Assembly (NCBI RefSeq): GCF_051433165.1
Contig: NZ_JBHMFS010000021.1
Span: forward strand, 1 to 64,000
Direction: 5' to 3'
Length of the DNA: 64,000 nucleotides
Source: Falsiroseomonas sp051433165
GTDB taxonomy: Bacteria > Pseudomonadota > Alphaproteobacteria > Acetobacterales > Acetobacteraceae
The position numbers and the translations under genes were made by a program. Of the stretch, positions 24,125 to 32,503 are shown piece after piece (position 1 is the first letter of the stretch; each line of letters opens with the position of its first letter). The notes under the pieces were generated by a model. It was not told the DNA's origin, did no database searches, and saw only the letters and a list, made by a program, of their open reading frames with translations.

Positions 24125-25069
24125 TTACCGGCGGACCTCGGCGACGTTGATCTGGGTGGCAACGGCCGGCGCGCCAGGGGCGTTGCTGGCCGCGAGCGCC
24201 ACGGGCGGACCCGGCGGCAGCCCCTGCGCGAAGTTCGCCCGCGCCTGGGCAACCCAGGCCTCATATTCCGCCTGCGGCACGGCGCGGACCACGATCGGCA
24301 TGAACCAGTGGTTCACACCGCAGATCTGGTTGCACTGGCCATAGAAGGTGCCGGGGCGGTCGGCGCGCATCCAGGTCTCCAGCGTGCGGCCCGGGATGGT
24401 GTAGCGCTGCACGCCGAGCGACGGGACGAAGAAGGAATGGATCACGTCCTGCCCGGTGGTCAGCACCCGCACATTGGCGCCCACCGGAATGACCAGCGGA
24501 TTGTCCACTTCCAGGTTCCGCATCTGCCCGGCCTGCAGGTCTTCGGTCTGCACCGGGTAGCTGTCGAAGGTGAAGTTGCCGTTGTCCGGGTAGCCATAGT
24601 GCCAATACCACTGGCGGCCCTGCACATTGACCGTGAGGTCCGCATCCACCGTCCGGTCCTGGTAGTAGATCAGCCGGAAGGACGGGATCGCGATGACCAC
24701 CAGGATCAGCACCGGCACCACGGTCCAGGCGATCTCGAGCGTGGTGTTGTGGCTGGTGCGGGAGGGGTTCGGGTTCGCCGATGCCCGGAAGCGCCAGACC
24801 ACATAGGCCAGCAGCGCCGCGACGAAGATCGTGATGGCAACGATGATCCAGAACACCAGCGCGTTGAAGGACGAGATCGCGTCCTTGATCGGCCCGCCGG
24901 AGGCCTGCAGCCCCATGCCCCAGGGCTGCGGCGCACCGATCATCGCCTCCTGCGCCAGGGCCGCGGCCGGCACGCCGAAGGCGGCCAGCGCCCCCGCGAG
25001 GCATGCCAGACCCAGCAGGCCGGCAACCCGACCCGTCATTTTCCGAAACGCACCGATCACGTGCCGCAT
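24125..25069 (-). CDS. ctaC: cytochrome c oxidase subunit II
   Basis: 314 residues: a signal peptide (about 1-40), two membrane helices (about 70-90 and 110-135), then the periplasmic cupredoxin domain. The CuA site shows the upstream His (DVIHSFFVPSLGVQ) and CNQICGVNHWFMPI with both cysteines, His and Met. Gln takes the place of the common Glu between the cysteines; that position binds copper through its backbone. It is the first gene of the cox operon. The start could instead be the ATG ten codons downstream. Confidence 0.95.
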   Translation of the reverse strand: MRHVIGAFRKMTGRVAGLLGLACLAGALAAFGVPAAALAQEAMIGAPQPWGMGLQASGGPIKDAISSFNALVFWIIVAITIFVAALLAYVVWRFRASANPNPSRTSHNTTLEIAWTVVPVLILVVIAIPSFRLIYYQDRTVDADLTVNVQGRQWYWHYGYPDNGNFTFDSYPVQTEDLQAGQMRNLEVDNPLVIPVGANVRVLTTGQDVIHSFFVPSLGVQRYTIPGRTLETWMRADRPGTFYGQCNQICGVNHWFMPIVVRAVPQAEYEAWVAQARANFAQGLPPGPPVALAASNAPGAPAVATQINVAEVRR

Positions 25070-25377
25070 CCTGTCATCCCGTCAGCGCACCGCGTCGCAC
25101 GCCGAGTCTGTCGCAAGACCAAGGGGCAGCCCGCCCGCCCAAGGTCCCAAGCGCGCCTCTTCCACCGCCGCCGCGGCAGGTCGCGCTGCGGGCGGACCAT
25201 AGTGTCCACCCTTGCACCGCACAAGTGACGACGCCCATCGCTTACACAAGCCTGACCAGGCACTGCATCATTGGTAAGGTTACGAAATCCCGAAAGCCGG
25301 GACTGCGCGCATGCATCCTGGCACCCCATTCCTCAATGGGGAGGAAACACCGGCGTGAACCATGGCGTGGTGAACAA
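25070..25377. other. intergenic region upstream of the cox operon
   Basis: 308 bases between ctaC (which reads away) and the stop of the methyltransferase gene. It must hold the cox promoter, but I see no clear -35/-10 pair. A 7-bp hairpin CCCCATT-cctc-AATGGGG (25324-25341) lies 37 bp beyond the methyltransferase stop, without a T-run. No gene seen. Confidence 0.4.
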
Positions 25378-26070
25378 TCAGGCGGCGAAGGCCAGGCCCG
25401 CTTCCGGCAGGTTCCGCACCCGCACCAGGGTGAACAGCCCGCCCGGCTTGCAGGCCTCCATCGCCTCCACCTGCACCAGATCCGGGTCCAGCAAATCCCG
25501 CAGCGCGAAATCCGGGTGCCAGCCGAGCAGGCGGGACAGCGGCGCCATGGCGCGCTCCACCCACCAGCGCGGGCCATCCTCGGCCGCGAAGTGATTGACG
25601 AACAGCAGGTGCCCGCCGGGCCGCACGACCCGGGACATTTCCCCGAACAGGCGCTTGGCATCCGGCACCACGCTGGCGGTGAACATCGCCACCGCGATGT
25701 CGAAGGCGCCATCGGCGAAGGCCATGTGCTCCGCATCCATCTCCGCCAGGCCGACCACCTGGCCCAGACGCTCCGCGCGCACCCGCAGGGCCGCCTTCTC
25801 CAGCATCTCCCGCGACAGGTCGACACCGACGACGCGCTTGTCGCCGTTGTAGCGCGGCAAGGCTAGGCCGGTGCCGACGCCCACTTCCAGCACGCGGGTG
25901 CCGGGCAGGCGGTTCACCTCCGCCACCGCGCGGCGGCGGCCGAAGGCGGAGACGCCGCCGAAGACCGCGTCATACACCCCGGCCCAGCGCCGGTAGGCAT
26001 CGCGCACCCCTGCCGCATCGAGTGCGGTGCGCGGGTGGTCGCGGTCGGGGGTGTCGGTTCGGATGGTCAT
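25378..26070 (-). CDS. class I SAM methyltransferase, PmtA-like phospholipid N-methyltransferase
   Basis: 230 residues with a Rossmann SAM site: VLEVGVGTGLALPRY (about 60-74), GVDLSREML and the acidic loop EMDAEH. The N-terminal YRRWAGVYDAVFGGVSAFGRRRAV matches the Rhodobacter-type phosphatidylethanolamine N-methyltransferase, which makes phosphatidylcholine by three methylations of PE at the membrane face. Other small-molecule methyltransferases share this fold, so the function is probable rather than certain. Confidence 0.75.
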   Translation of the reverse strand: MTIRTDTPDRDHPRTALDAAGVRDAYRRWAGVYDAVFGGVSAFGRRRAVAEVNRLPGTRVLEVGVGTGLALPRYNGDKRVVGVDLSREMLEKAALRVRAERLGQVVGLAEMDAEHMAFADGAFDIAVAMFTASVVPDAKRLFGEMSRVVRPGGHLLFVNHFAAEDGPRWWVERAMAPLSRLLGWHPDFALRDLLDPDLVQVEAMEACKPGGLFTLVRVRNLPEAGLAFAA

Positions 26071-26232
26071 GCCGGGCCAATTACAGAGATGGGCATGGGC
26101 TAGTCCTTTCGGGCCGGTTTACGCAAGCCTGTTGATGACATCCGAACGTCATGTGGGCGCCACGCGGTCGCCAGGCGCGCATCACGTCACTGCCATCAGG
26201 CTCGGCATCAGGCTCGGCTTCAGGCTTTTGCA

Positions 26233-27102
26233 TCACTGGGGCGCGCGGCGTCGTTCCGGCAGCGCCACCAGGATTCCGCCGGCGGCGATGATGGCAGCCC
26301 CCAGGGCAGTCCAACCATCCGGCCAGTCCCCGAACACCAGCACCCCGGCCAGTCCCGCCCACAACAGCTGCGTATAGGACATCGGCGCCAGTACGGAGGC
26401 CGGCGCGCGGGCGAAGGCCAGCACCAGCAGGCAATGCCCGGCGCCACCCAGCAGGCCGAGGGCGGCAAACAGCGGCCAGTCCCACAGCCCCGGCGTCACC
26501 CAGACGAAGGGCTGCGCCAGGCCGGTGATGACGGCGGCAGCGATCGAGGTGTGCACGAAGGTGGTGTGCGGCTCGTCCACCCCGGCCAGCTTGCGGGTCA
26601 GGATCTGGTAGATCGTATTGGCCACGGCGGTCACGAGCGGCAGCAGCATGGCCCAGTGCAGCGGCTCCCCGGTCAGGAAGGGCGGGCGAAGCGCTACCAG
26701 CACGCCGGCCAGGCCGATGCAGCAGCCAAGCCAGCGACGGGGAGAGACCTTCTCCCCCAGCCAGACCGCCGCCAGCGCCACGGTCAGCACCGGCGCGGCG
26801 AAGGCCACCGCGGTGGCGTCGGCCAGGGGAATATGGATCAGCGCCACGGACAGCGCCGCATTGGCGGTGGCCAGGCACAGGCTGCGCAGGGTCTGCAGGC
26901 CGGGCGCGCGGCTGCGGAAGGGCACCTTGCCGGTCAGCAGCTTCAGCGCCGCCATCACCAGCAACGTGTGGAAGACGAAGCGCACGAACATGAGCTGTGG
27001 CACGGCGTGGGTCGCCACCAGCACCTTCAGCAGCGCATCCATCGCGACAAACAGCGCGAGCGCCAGAAGTTGGAGCAGCACGCCCTGAAGGGACCGAGAC
27101 AT
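26233..27102 (-). CDS. EamA/DMT family transporter
   Basis: 289 residues with ten predicted membrane helices in two EamA repeats (about 8-137 and 150-283). Typical segments are ADATAVAFAAPVLTVALAAVWLGEK and the second-repeat SYTQLLWAGLAGVLVFGDWPDGW. It is an inner-membrane exporter of amino acids or other metabolites; the substrate is not predictable. It stands alone between gcrA and pmtA on the same strand. Confidence 0.9.
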   Translation of the reverse strand: MSRSLQGVLLQLLALALFVAMDALLKVLVATHAVPQLMFVRFVFHTLLVMAALKLLTGKVPFRSRAPGLQTLRSLCLATANAALSVALIHIPLADATAVAFAAPVLTVALAAVWLGEKVSPRRWLGCCIGLAGVLVALRPPFLTGEPLHWAMLLPLVTAVANTIYQILTRKLAGVDEPHTTFVHTSIAAAVITGLAQPFVWVTPGLWDWPLFAALGLLGGAGHCLLVLAFARAPASVLAPMSYTQLLWAGLAGVLVFGDWPDGWTALGAAIIAAGGILVALPERRRAPQ

Positions 27103-27163
27103 GCACGCCCCTATGCCAGCGCCGACCCCAGCCTATCCGCCCCCCATGCGGGGCGGGTCCGGA

Positions 27164-27688
27164 TCAGGCCGCGTCCTCACGCCGGTCGCGCGCCTTCACA
27201 TAGGCCACGGCCGCGTGCTGGGTGCAGTAGGGCTTGCCCGGCGTCGCCTCGGCCGAGCAGAAGCGGAAATCCGGCGTCCCCGGCTCGCCGATCGGCCAGC
27301 AGCAGTTGCGCGCGGAGCCGAAGCGGGGGAAGGCGCGGACCACCGAAGGCTGCGGCGCGGCCATCGGCGCGCGCGGCGCGATCATGCCAGACGCAGGCTG
27401 GCTGGCTGGGGCCGCCGGCAGGGCGCCGGTGGCCGGCGCCGCCGCCGGCAATGTGCTGCGTGCCGCGACCGCCACGGGGCGCGGCAGACGCGCCGGGGCG
27501 GCGTGGGACGGCCGTTCCATCGCGGCCTCGCGCCGGATCGGGCTCGGGCGCGCGGACAGGTTGAGGCGATGCGCCTTGCCCACCACGGCATTCTTGGAGA
27601 TGCCCATGCGGCGACCGATCTCGGCCGTCGAATGGCCTTCCGCCCAGAGCGCCCGAAGCCGCTCGATGGCCTCCGCAGTCCAATCCAT
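27164..27688 (-). CDS. gcrA: GcrA cell-cycle regulator
   Basis: 174 residues. The N-terminal helix-turn-helix MDWTAEAIERLRALWAEGHSTAEIGRRMG...KNAVVGKAHRL is the GcrA signature. The C-terminal segment with CCWPIG, FRFCSAE and YCTQHAAVAY is the sigma-70-binding part. A long alanine/proline linker separates them. In alphaproteobacteria GcrA works with DNA methylated at GANTC to activate cell-division genes. The start MDWT has GGAGAG upstream; a 15-codon upstream extension is unlikely. The upstream region carries a CTACAA-G-TTGTAG palindrome (27746-27758). Confidence 0.93.
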   Translation of the reverse strand: MDWTAEAIERLRALWAEGHSTAEIGRRMGISKNAVVGKAHRLNLSARPSPIRREAAMERPSHAAPARLPRPVAVAARSTLPAAAPATGALPAAPASQPASGMIAPRAPMAAPQPSVVRAFPRFGSARNCCWPIGEPGTPDFRFCSAEATPGKPYCTQHAAVAYVKARDRREDAA

Positions 27689-27745
27689 GCGCTCTCTCCA
27701 CAACCCCGCCTGACACAACATACGGTAGGGCAACGCGGGGGGCGA

Positions 27746-27758
27746 CTACAAGTTGTAG
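27746..27758. promoter_or_regulatory. 13-bp palindrome upstream of gcrA
   Basis: CTACAAGTTGTAG is a perfect 6-bp inverted repeat around a central G, 58-70 bp upstream of the gcrA start. It is an AT-richer patch in a GC-rich gap. It may be a regulator site; no protein can be assigned. Confidence 0.35.
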
Positions 27759-27825
27759 AATGCGCCCGGATGCAAGTTTCCTGTGGACAGACTGGGGAGG
27801 GACCGAAGAAAGGCTGAAGATTGTA

Positions 27826-28791
27826 TCAGAACAGCAACCCTTTCTTCAGCATTCCATGAACGCCCTTCTCCCCGTTCACCGTCTGCGTCACCCGGAAATC
27901 CACCGCCAGCGAGCAGAGCTGGTAGGCGTCGGCCGCCGAAACGTTCATGCGCGCCACGATGAAGCTGATCATCTCCCGCAGCGCCTGTTTCATTGCGAGA
28001 TCGAGATCCTCATTCATCCCCATGGAGATGAAATGCGTTTTCGTCTCGGCGCGCGGGAAGCGCAGCGCCGGGTCCGCGGCCCCACCGCCCTTCTCCAGGG
28101 TCAGGCGGAAATGGCCGGTGAGGCACATCTCCAACGCATTGATGCAGACCTCGCCATCACCCTGCACGCCATGGCCGTCGCCGGCCGAGAAATTGCCGCC
28201 GGGGACATGCACCGGCAGCCACAGCGAGGTGCCCGCGGTCAGTTCCTTGTTGTCCATGTTGCCGCCATGCGCCCGCGGTTCCTTGGTTGAAATCGCGCCC
28301 CAGGCCGGCGGCGGCGCCACGCCCATCACGCCGAAGAAGGGGCTGAGCGGCAGGGTCACGCCTGGCCCGACCGGCACGTGGCCGGTCATCGCCGCCTTGT
28401 CCACCGGGATGTGCAACATGCGCTGATAGGGAAAATCCTCAGGCAATGTGCCGAACAGGGGACGAAATCCGCAAAAACCCCAGTCACAGCCCAGCTCGAT
28501 CTGCTCGATGTCGATCCGCAGCGCGTCGCCCGGCTCGGCGCCTTCCACCGCCACCGGTCCGGTCAGCATGTGCGGGCCGAGGCGGGGCGGCTTGGAGGCA
28601 TGGAACGCGGCGAGTGCCGGCGGCACCGTCAGCCCGCTCTCCGGCTTCGGCATTACCTCCGGCGCGCCGGAGATGCATTCCAGCACCACCAGGTCGCCGC
28701 TGGCGATGGTGGCCACGGGGCCGAAGCTGGCGTCGAAGGCGCCCCAGCGGATGGTCTCGGGCGTGGCGGCAATGCGGTGGCTGGCGGGCAT
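27826..28791 (-). CDS. acetamidase/formamidase family protein
   Basis: 321 residues of the FmdA_AmdA family, which hydrolyses formamide or acetamide to ammonia and the acid. Family landmarks are GDLVVLECISGAPE, EGAEPGDALRIDIEQIELG, HGGNMDNKELTAGTSLWLPVHVPGG and FSAGDGHGVQGDGEV. It is cytoplasmic, with no signal. The start MPASHR was chosen over an ATG 21 codons upstream, because the extension overlaps the next gene and looks non-coding. Amide specificity is unknown. Confidence 0.88.
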   Translation of the reverse strand: MPASHRIAATPETIRWGAFDASFGPVATIASGDLVVLECISGAPEVMPKPESGLTVPPALAAFHASKPPRLGPHMLTGPVAVEGAEPGDALRIDIEQIELGCDWGFCGFRPLFGTLPEDFPYQRMLHIPVDKAAMTGHVPVGPGVTLPLSPFFGVMGVAPPPAWGAISTKEPRAHGGNMDNKELTAGTSLWLPVHVPGGNFSAGDGHGVQGDGEVCINALEMCLTGHFRLTLEKGGGAADPALRFPRAETKTHFISMGMNEDLDLAMKQALREMISFIVARMNVSAADAYQLCSLAVDFRVTQTVNGEKGVHGMLKKGLLF

Positions 28792-28850
28792 GGGGCACCT
28801 CGGCTTGGGACGGGGGAATGATTTCAGTGCAGCAAGGCCCGCGCGGTCGG

Positions 28851-29576
28851 TCAATGCGCGCGCAAACGCGCACTCAGCCGGCGCTGGTCGGTCGGGCAGA
28901 CGCGGCCGAGGCGCTGGTATTCCTGCGGCGTGTCGATCGCATCGTGCCCCGCCTCCCGCGCCGCGCGCAGCCGCGCCAGCACCGGCTCCACCGCCGCCGT
29001 CAGATCCTCCTGCAGCAGCAGGGCGGCGGCGCCGGCATCGGGTGCCTCGGCGCGGGCGCGCGCGGCCCAGCTGCGTGCGGCCTGGCGCAGGCCATCGGCG
29101 GCGTCGCGTAGCGTGCGGCGGTTCAGCTCGGCATGGCGACGCTCATGCGCCAGCACCTCCCGCGCCAGGCAGCCGTTGCGCGGAACCTCCCGCGCCAGGC
29201 GGATGCTGTGCTCGGCATGCACCAGGCTGAGCCGCACCTCGGACGGAACGCCGCAAACCGGCCCGCCGCTGAGCCCCTGGCTGCGGACGGTGATCTCACT
29301 GCGCCATTCCACCCGCGACAGGGTCAGGCCCAGATGGTGCAGCACCGTGTCGTGGCTGACTTCCTCCGGCACATCAGCCATGCGGCGCAGCTCATCCGCG
29401 CTGACCGGGGCCAGCACGCGCACATCGGGGTCCGAGATGGTGACGCGCACCAGCGGCGCGCCGCGCGGCGGGCAGGCCACCGGCGCCGGGGTGGGGGGCG
29501 GCAAGGCAGGCTGGGCCTGCACCTGCCCCGCGGCCACCAGCAACAGCAGCGCAAGGAGCAGGGAGGGCAGGATCAG
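28851..29576 (-). CDS. putative secreted zinc metalloprotease (DUF922-like)
   Basis: The mature sequence contains EVLAHERRHAEL, an HExxH zinc motif, plus cysteines in GGPVCGVP, NGCLAR and GRVCP. Overall it resembles DUF922 putative secreted proteases. A signal peptide (ILPSLLLALLLLVAAGQVQAQ) is only complete if translation begins at CTG 29576. That CTG overlaps the corA stop as CTGA and has AGAAGGG six bases upstream. No ATG or GTG is available; a TTG at 29543 would cut the signal. 241 residues from the CTG. The function is inferred. Confidence 0.6.
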   Translation of the reverse strand: MILPSLLLALLLLVAAGQVQAQPALPPPTPAPVACPPRGAPLVRVTISDPDVRVLAPVSADELRRMADVPEEVSHDTVLHHLGLTLSRVEWRSEITVRSQGLSGGPVCGVPSEVRLSLVHAEHSIRLAREVPRNGCLAREVLAHERRHAELNRRTLRDAADGLRQAARSWAARARAEAPDAGAAALLLQEDLTAAVEPVLARLRAAREAGHDAIDTPQEYQRLGRVCPTDQRRLSARLRAH

Positions 29577-30568
29577 AACCAGCCCTTCTGCTTGAAATAG
29601 ACGATCGGCAGCACGGCGGAGACCACCATCAGCCCGAGCGCCGCCGGGTAGCCCCAGGCCTGGTTGAGCTCCGGCATGTTCGCAAAGTTCATGCCGTAGA
29701 TGCTGGCGATCAGCGTCGGCGGCATCAGCGCGACGGAGGCCACGGTGAAGGTCTTGATGATGTTGCTCTGTTCCACGCTGACGATGCCGAGCACCGCGTC
29801 CAGCAGGAATTGTGCCTTGTCGTTCAGCACCTTCGAATGGTCCACAAGGCTACGCACATCCCGCACCAACGTCTTGATGAGAGCCTGGTTCTCCTTGCGG
29901 ACGGCGTGTGATTTCTCCGCTCCCACGAAGGTCAGGATGCGCGACAGGCCGAGCAGCGTCTCGGACGCGCGGGTTGTCACCTCCCCCACCAGGCCCAGGG
30001 TGATCAACGTCTCCCGCAGATGCTCGCCGCCCAGGGTGGGGGTCTTCGACGCCTTGGTCTTGGCCCGGGCGCCGCGGAAGGTGGCGTTGGAGGCGCGGTC
30101 CATATCCGCCCCCAGCCGTTCCAGCACATCCGCCAGCCGGTCCACGATCTGCTCGAACAGATGCAGCATCACCCCGTCCGGCGAGGCCACCATCGCCGGC
30201 GTGCGCTGGCAGCGAAGGGCGAAGGTGGTGAAGGCCTTGGGCGTGGCATAGCGCACCGTGACGAGAGCCTGGTTGCTGAGCACGAAGGTGATGGGGGTGG
30301 AGCCGTAGTCGCCGCCCTCGACGCCATGCAGGAAGTTGGCGGTCAGGAACAGTGTTTCCTCCTCCCGATACAGGCGGGAGGAGCTCTCGATCTCCTGCAT
30401 TTCCTCCCGCGTCGGAATCTCGAGCCGCAGCGCATCCTGCACCGCCCGCTCCTCCTCCAGGGTCGGGTTCAGCAGGTCGATCCACACCGCACGGGCGATT
30501 TCTTCACGCGGCAGAACGCCGTCGCGCAGGGCAAGGCGGCCGTCATCGACGGCGTAACTCGTCATCAT
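29573..30568 (-). CDS. corA: CorA family magnesium/metal-ion channel
   Basis: 331 residues: a large cytoplasmic alpha/beta domain and long helix, then two C-terminal membrane helices (about 270-290 and 302-322). The selectivity motif YGMNFANMPELNQAWGYP lies between the helices. The basic tail is YFKQKGWF. It forms a pentameric inner-membrane channel for Mg2+ or Co2+. Its stop overlaps the putative start of the downstream protease gene. Either of two adjacent ATGs could be the start. Confidence 0.93.
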   Translation of the reverse strand: MMTSYAVDDGRLALRDGVLPREEIARAVWIDLLNPTLEEERAVQDALRLEIPTREEMQEIESSSRLYREEETLFLTANFLHGVEGGDYGSTPITFVLSNQALVTVRYATPKAFTTFALRCQRTPAMVASPDGVMLHLFEQIVDRLADVLERLGADMDRASNATFRGARAKTKASKTPTLGGEHLRETLITLGLVGEVTTRASETLLGLSRILTFVGAEKSHAVRKENQALIKTLVRDVRSLVDHSKVLNDKAQFLLDAVLGIVSVEQSNIIKTFTVASVALMPPTLIASIYGMNFANMPELNQAWGYPAALGLMVVSAVLPIVYFKQKGWF

Positions 30569-30628
30569 ATTGTGTTTGACTCCCGCGCCCCGGGGGCAGG
30601 GTCATCTAGCCCGCCGCGGCGGCGCCTG

Positions 30629-31324
30629 TCACGCGGGCAGCGGCAGGTTGAACAGCCGCGCGACGCCGGGGAAATCGGCGGCCCGCCGGTGTCGCCCGGA
30701 AGCCACGGTTCCGTCCTGCGGGCGGATGAGCTGGCAGGTCATCATCCCGCTGGCATCGGCCGCATCCAGCTCCTCCGCCACATCGGACAGGAACAGGATC
30801 TGCGCCGGGTCCTGCCCTTTCTGCGCCGCGATGGCGGCGTAGGAGGCGGCGTCCCGCTTGCCGCCGACCTTGGTGTCGAAGAAGCCGGAGAACAGCGGCA
30901 GCAGGTCGCCCTCCGCCGAATGGCCGAACAGCAGCTTCTGGGCGCCAACGGAGCCGGAGGAATAGACCGCGAGCGCCACACCCGCCGCATGCCAGGCGCG
31001 CAGGCAGGGCGCCACATCCGGCCAGAGGTGCCCGCGCAGCCGGCCATCGGCGAAGCCCGCCGCCCAGATATGCCCCTGCAGCGATTTCAGTGCCGTGACC
31101 TTGGCATCCGCCGCCATCCAGCCACGCAGCGTCGCCGCCTGGTCCGGCCCCGGGACCTCGGCCAGGATCGCCGCCACCTCCGGCTCCGTACCGCGCGCGG
31201 CCAGGAAGGCGTCCAGCTCGGCCTGGGCAAACGGAAACAGCGTGTCCTTGACGAAGGCGATGGCGCTGGTGGTGCCCTCGATATCGGTGAGGATAAGCTT
31301 GGGCAGAACCAGGCGCGGGGTCAT
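30629..31324 (-). CDS. mtnC: enolase-phosphatase E1 (acireductone synthase)
   Basis: 231-residue HAD-superfamily enzyme of methionine salvage. It turns 2,3-diketo-5-methylthiopentyl-1-phosphate into acireductone. HAD motif I is LILTDIEGTTSAIAFV (about 10-25) and motif II is AVYSSGSVGAQKLLFGHS, with motif III/IV in DAASYAAIA and ILFLSDVAEELDAA. Its ATG overlaps the mtnD stop by 4 bp, so it is the third gene of a coupled mtnB-mtnD-mtnC unit. Confidence 0.94.
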   Translation of the reverse strand: MTPRLVLPKLILTDIEGTTSAIAFVKDTLFPFAQAELDAFLAARGTEPEVAAILAEVPGPDQAATLRGWMAADAKVTALKSLQGHIWAAGFADGRLRGHLWPDVAPCLRAWHAAGVALAVYSSGSVGAQKLLFGHSAEGDLLPLFSGFFDTKVGGKRDAASYAAIAAQKGQDPAQILFLSDVAEELDAADASGMMTCQLIRPQDGTVASGRHRRAADFPGVARLFNLPLPA

Positions 31325-31872
31325 GCCGTCGCGGCGGGGAAGCGCACGGCCATGTCGGTGCCGGTGTAGTGCGGCGTCCAGCCGGAGGTATCGGTGAACA
31401 CCCGCAGCACCGCGAAATTCGGATTCTCGCCCGCATCGAACCAATGCTTGCTGTCCGCCGGCACGGAGATCAGGTCGCCCGCCGTGCAATGCGCGTCAAA
31501 CACCCTTGCCCCCTCTGGCCCCCCGACATGCAGCACGAAATTGCCGGAGCCGGCGTGGAAGAAGCGCACCTCATCCTCGGTATGGCTGTGCTCGGACAGG
31601 AACTTCGCGCGCATCGCATCCTTCTGCGGATGGTCGGGCGTCAGCTTGATGACATCCGCCGTGCCCGCGCCGGTCTCCCCCATGAAGGCATTGAGGCGGG
31701 GGCGATAGGCCTCCAGCACCGCCTCGGCCGGGGCATCGGCGGGCAGGTCGGCCAGATCCCAGCGCTCGAAGCGCACACCGATGGCGGACAGCGCGGCGGC
31801 GATCGCGGCCGGGTCCTCGGTGACCTCGATCTGCGCGTTGGTCGCGGCGTCCCATACAGTCAGACGGCTCAT
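31321..31872 (-). CDS. mtnD: acireductone dioxygenase
   Basis: 183-residue cupin that cleaves acireductone with O2. The Fe form gives the 2-oxo acid precursor of methionine plus formate; the Ni form gives an off-pathway product. Metal ligands are clear: His95 and His97 in EHSHTEDEVRFF, Glu101, and His143 in DSKHWFD. It overlaps mtnB upstream and mtnC downstream by ATGA, so the three proteins are made from one coupled message. Confidence 0.95.
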   Translation of the reverse strand: MSRLTVWDAATNAQIEVTEDPAAIAAALSAIGVRFERWDLADLPADAPAEAVLEAYRPRLNAFMGETGAGTADVIKLTPDHPQKDAMRAKFLSEHSHTEDEVRFFHAGSGNFVLHVGGPEGARVFDAHCTAGDLISVPADSKHWFDAGENPNFAVLRVFTDTSGWTPHYTGTDMAVRFPAATA

Positions 31873-32498
31873 CGCAGGTTCCTTTCTTCCAGCGCCCAAC
31901 GCTGCTCTTCCAGTTCACAGCGCAGCATGAATTCCAGCCCCTCCATGCGGGCCAGGGCCATGGGCATGTCGGGCGCCCATACATAGGACCCGTGGCCCCG
32001 GATCAAGTAGCCGGGCGGGATGGTGCCCATGCCGTCCCACAGGGCGTCCAGGCCACGCTGCATGCGGCCGATGTCCTGGTCGTTCGGCACCACCGGCACC
32101 GCCACCTCTGCCTCATGGGTGGGCAGGCCGGGGAAGACCTTCAGCAACTCATAGCCCGCCAGCACCAGGCTATCCCCCGCCGCGCGGGACAGCACCGTGT
32201 TGGCGATGGAATGGCCATGCAGCACGGCGCCGGCTTCCGGGAAACGGCGATAGATGCCGCAATGCAGCAGGGTCTCGGCGGAGGATCGCTGCGCCGGATT
32301 TTCCGCCACCCCGTCCAGATCCACCACCATGACGTCCTCGGTGGTGAGGAAACCCTTGTGGCGGCCGGAGACGGTCACGGCGAGTCGCCGCGCATCCAGC
32401 CGCACGGAGAAATTGCCCGCCGTCGCCGGCACCCAGCCCAACGCATCCAGCCGTCGCCCGGCGGCGGTGATCTGCGCCGCCGCCGCCTCCATCCGCAT
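31869..32498 (-). CDS. mtnB: methylthioribulose-1-phosphate dehydratase
   Basis: 209-residue class II aldolase-fold enzyme that dehydrates methylthioribulose-1-phosphate. The substrate loop is ATAGNFSVRL. Zinc ligands are in AVLHGHSIANT and YLIRGHGSYVWA, and the family stretch SGRHKGFLTTEDVMVVD is present. It is first gene of mtnBDC. The kinase and isomerase genes of the pathway (mtnK, mtnA) are not in the window. It lies 5 bp from the TRAP permease gene. Confidence 0.93.
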   Translation of the reverse strand: MRMEAAAAQITAAGRRLDALGWVPATAGNFSVRLDARRLAVTVSGRHKGFLTTEDVMVVDLDGVAENPAQRSSAETLLHCGIYRRFPEAGAVLHGHSIANTVLSRAAGDSLVLAGYELLKVFPGLPTHEAEVAVPVVPNDQDIGRMQRGLDALWDGMGTIPPGYLIRGHGSYVWAPDMPMALARMEGLEFMLRCELEEQRWALEERNLR

Positions 32499-32503
32499 CG
32501 AAG

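Noticed and set aside
27781..27790. DnaA-box-like sequence upstream of gcrA
   Set aside because: Only a partial match to TTATCCACA (about 7 of 9); too weak to claim despite DnaA control of gcrA in Caulobacter.
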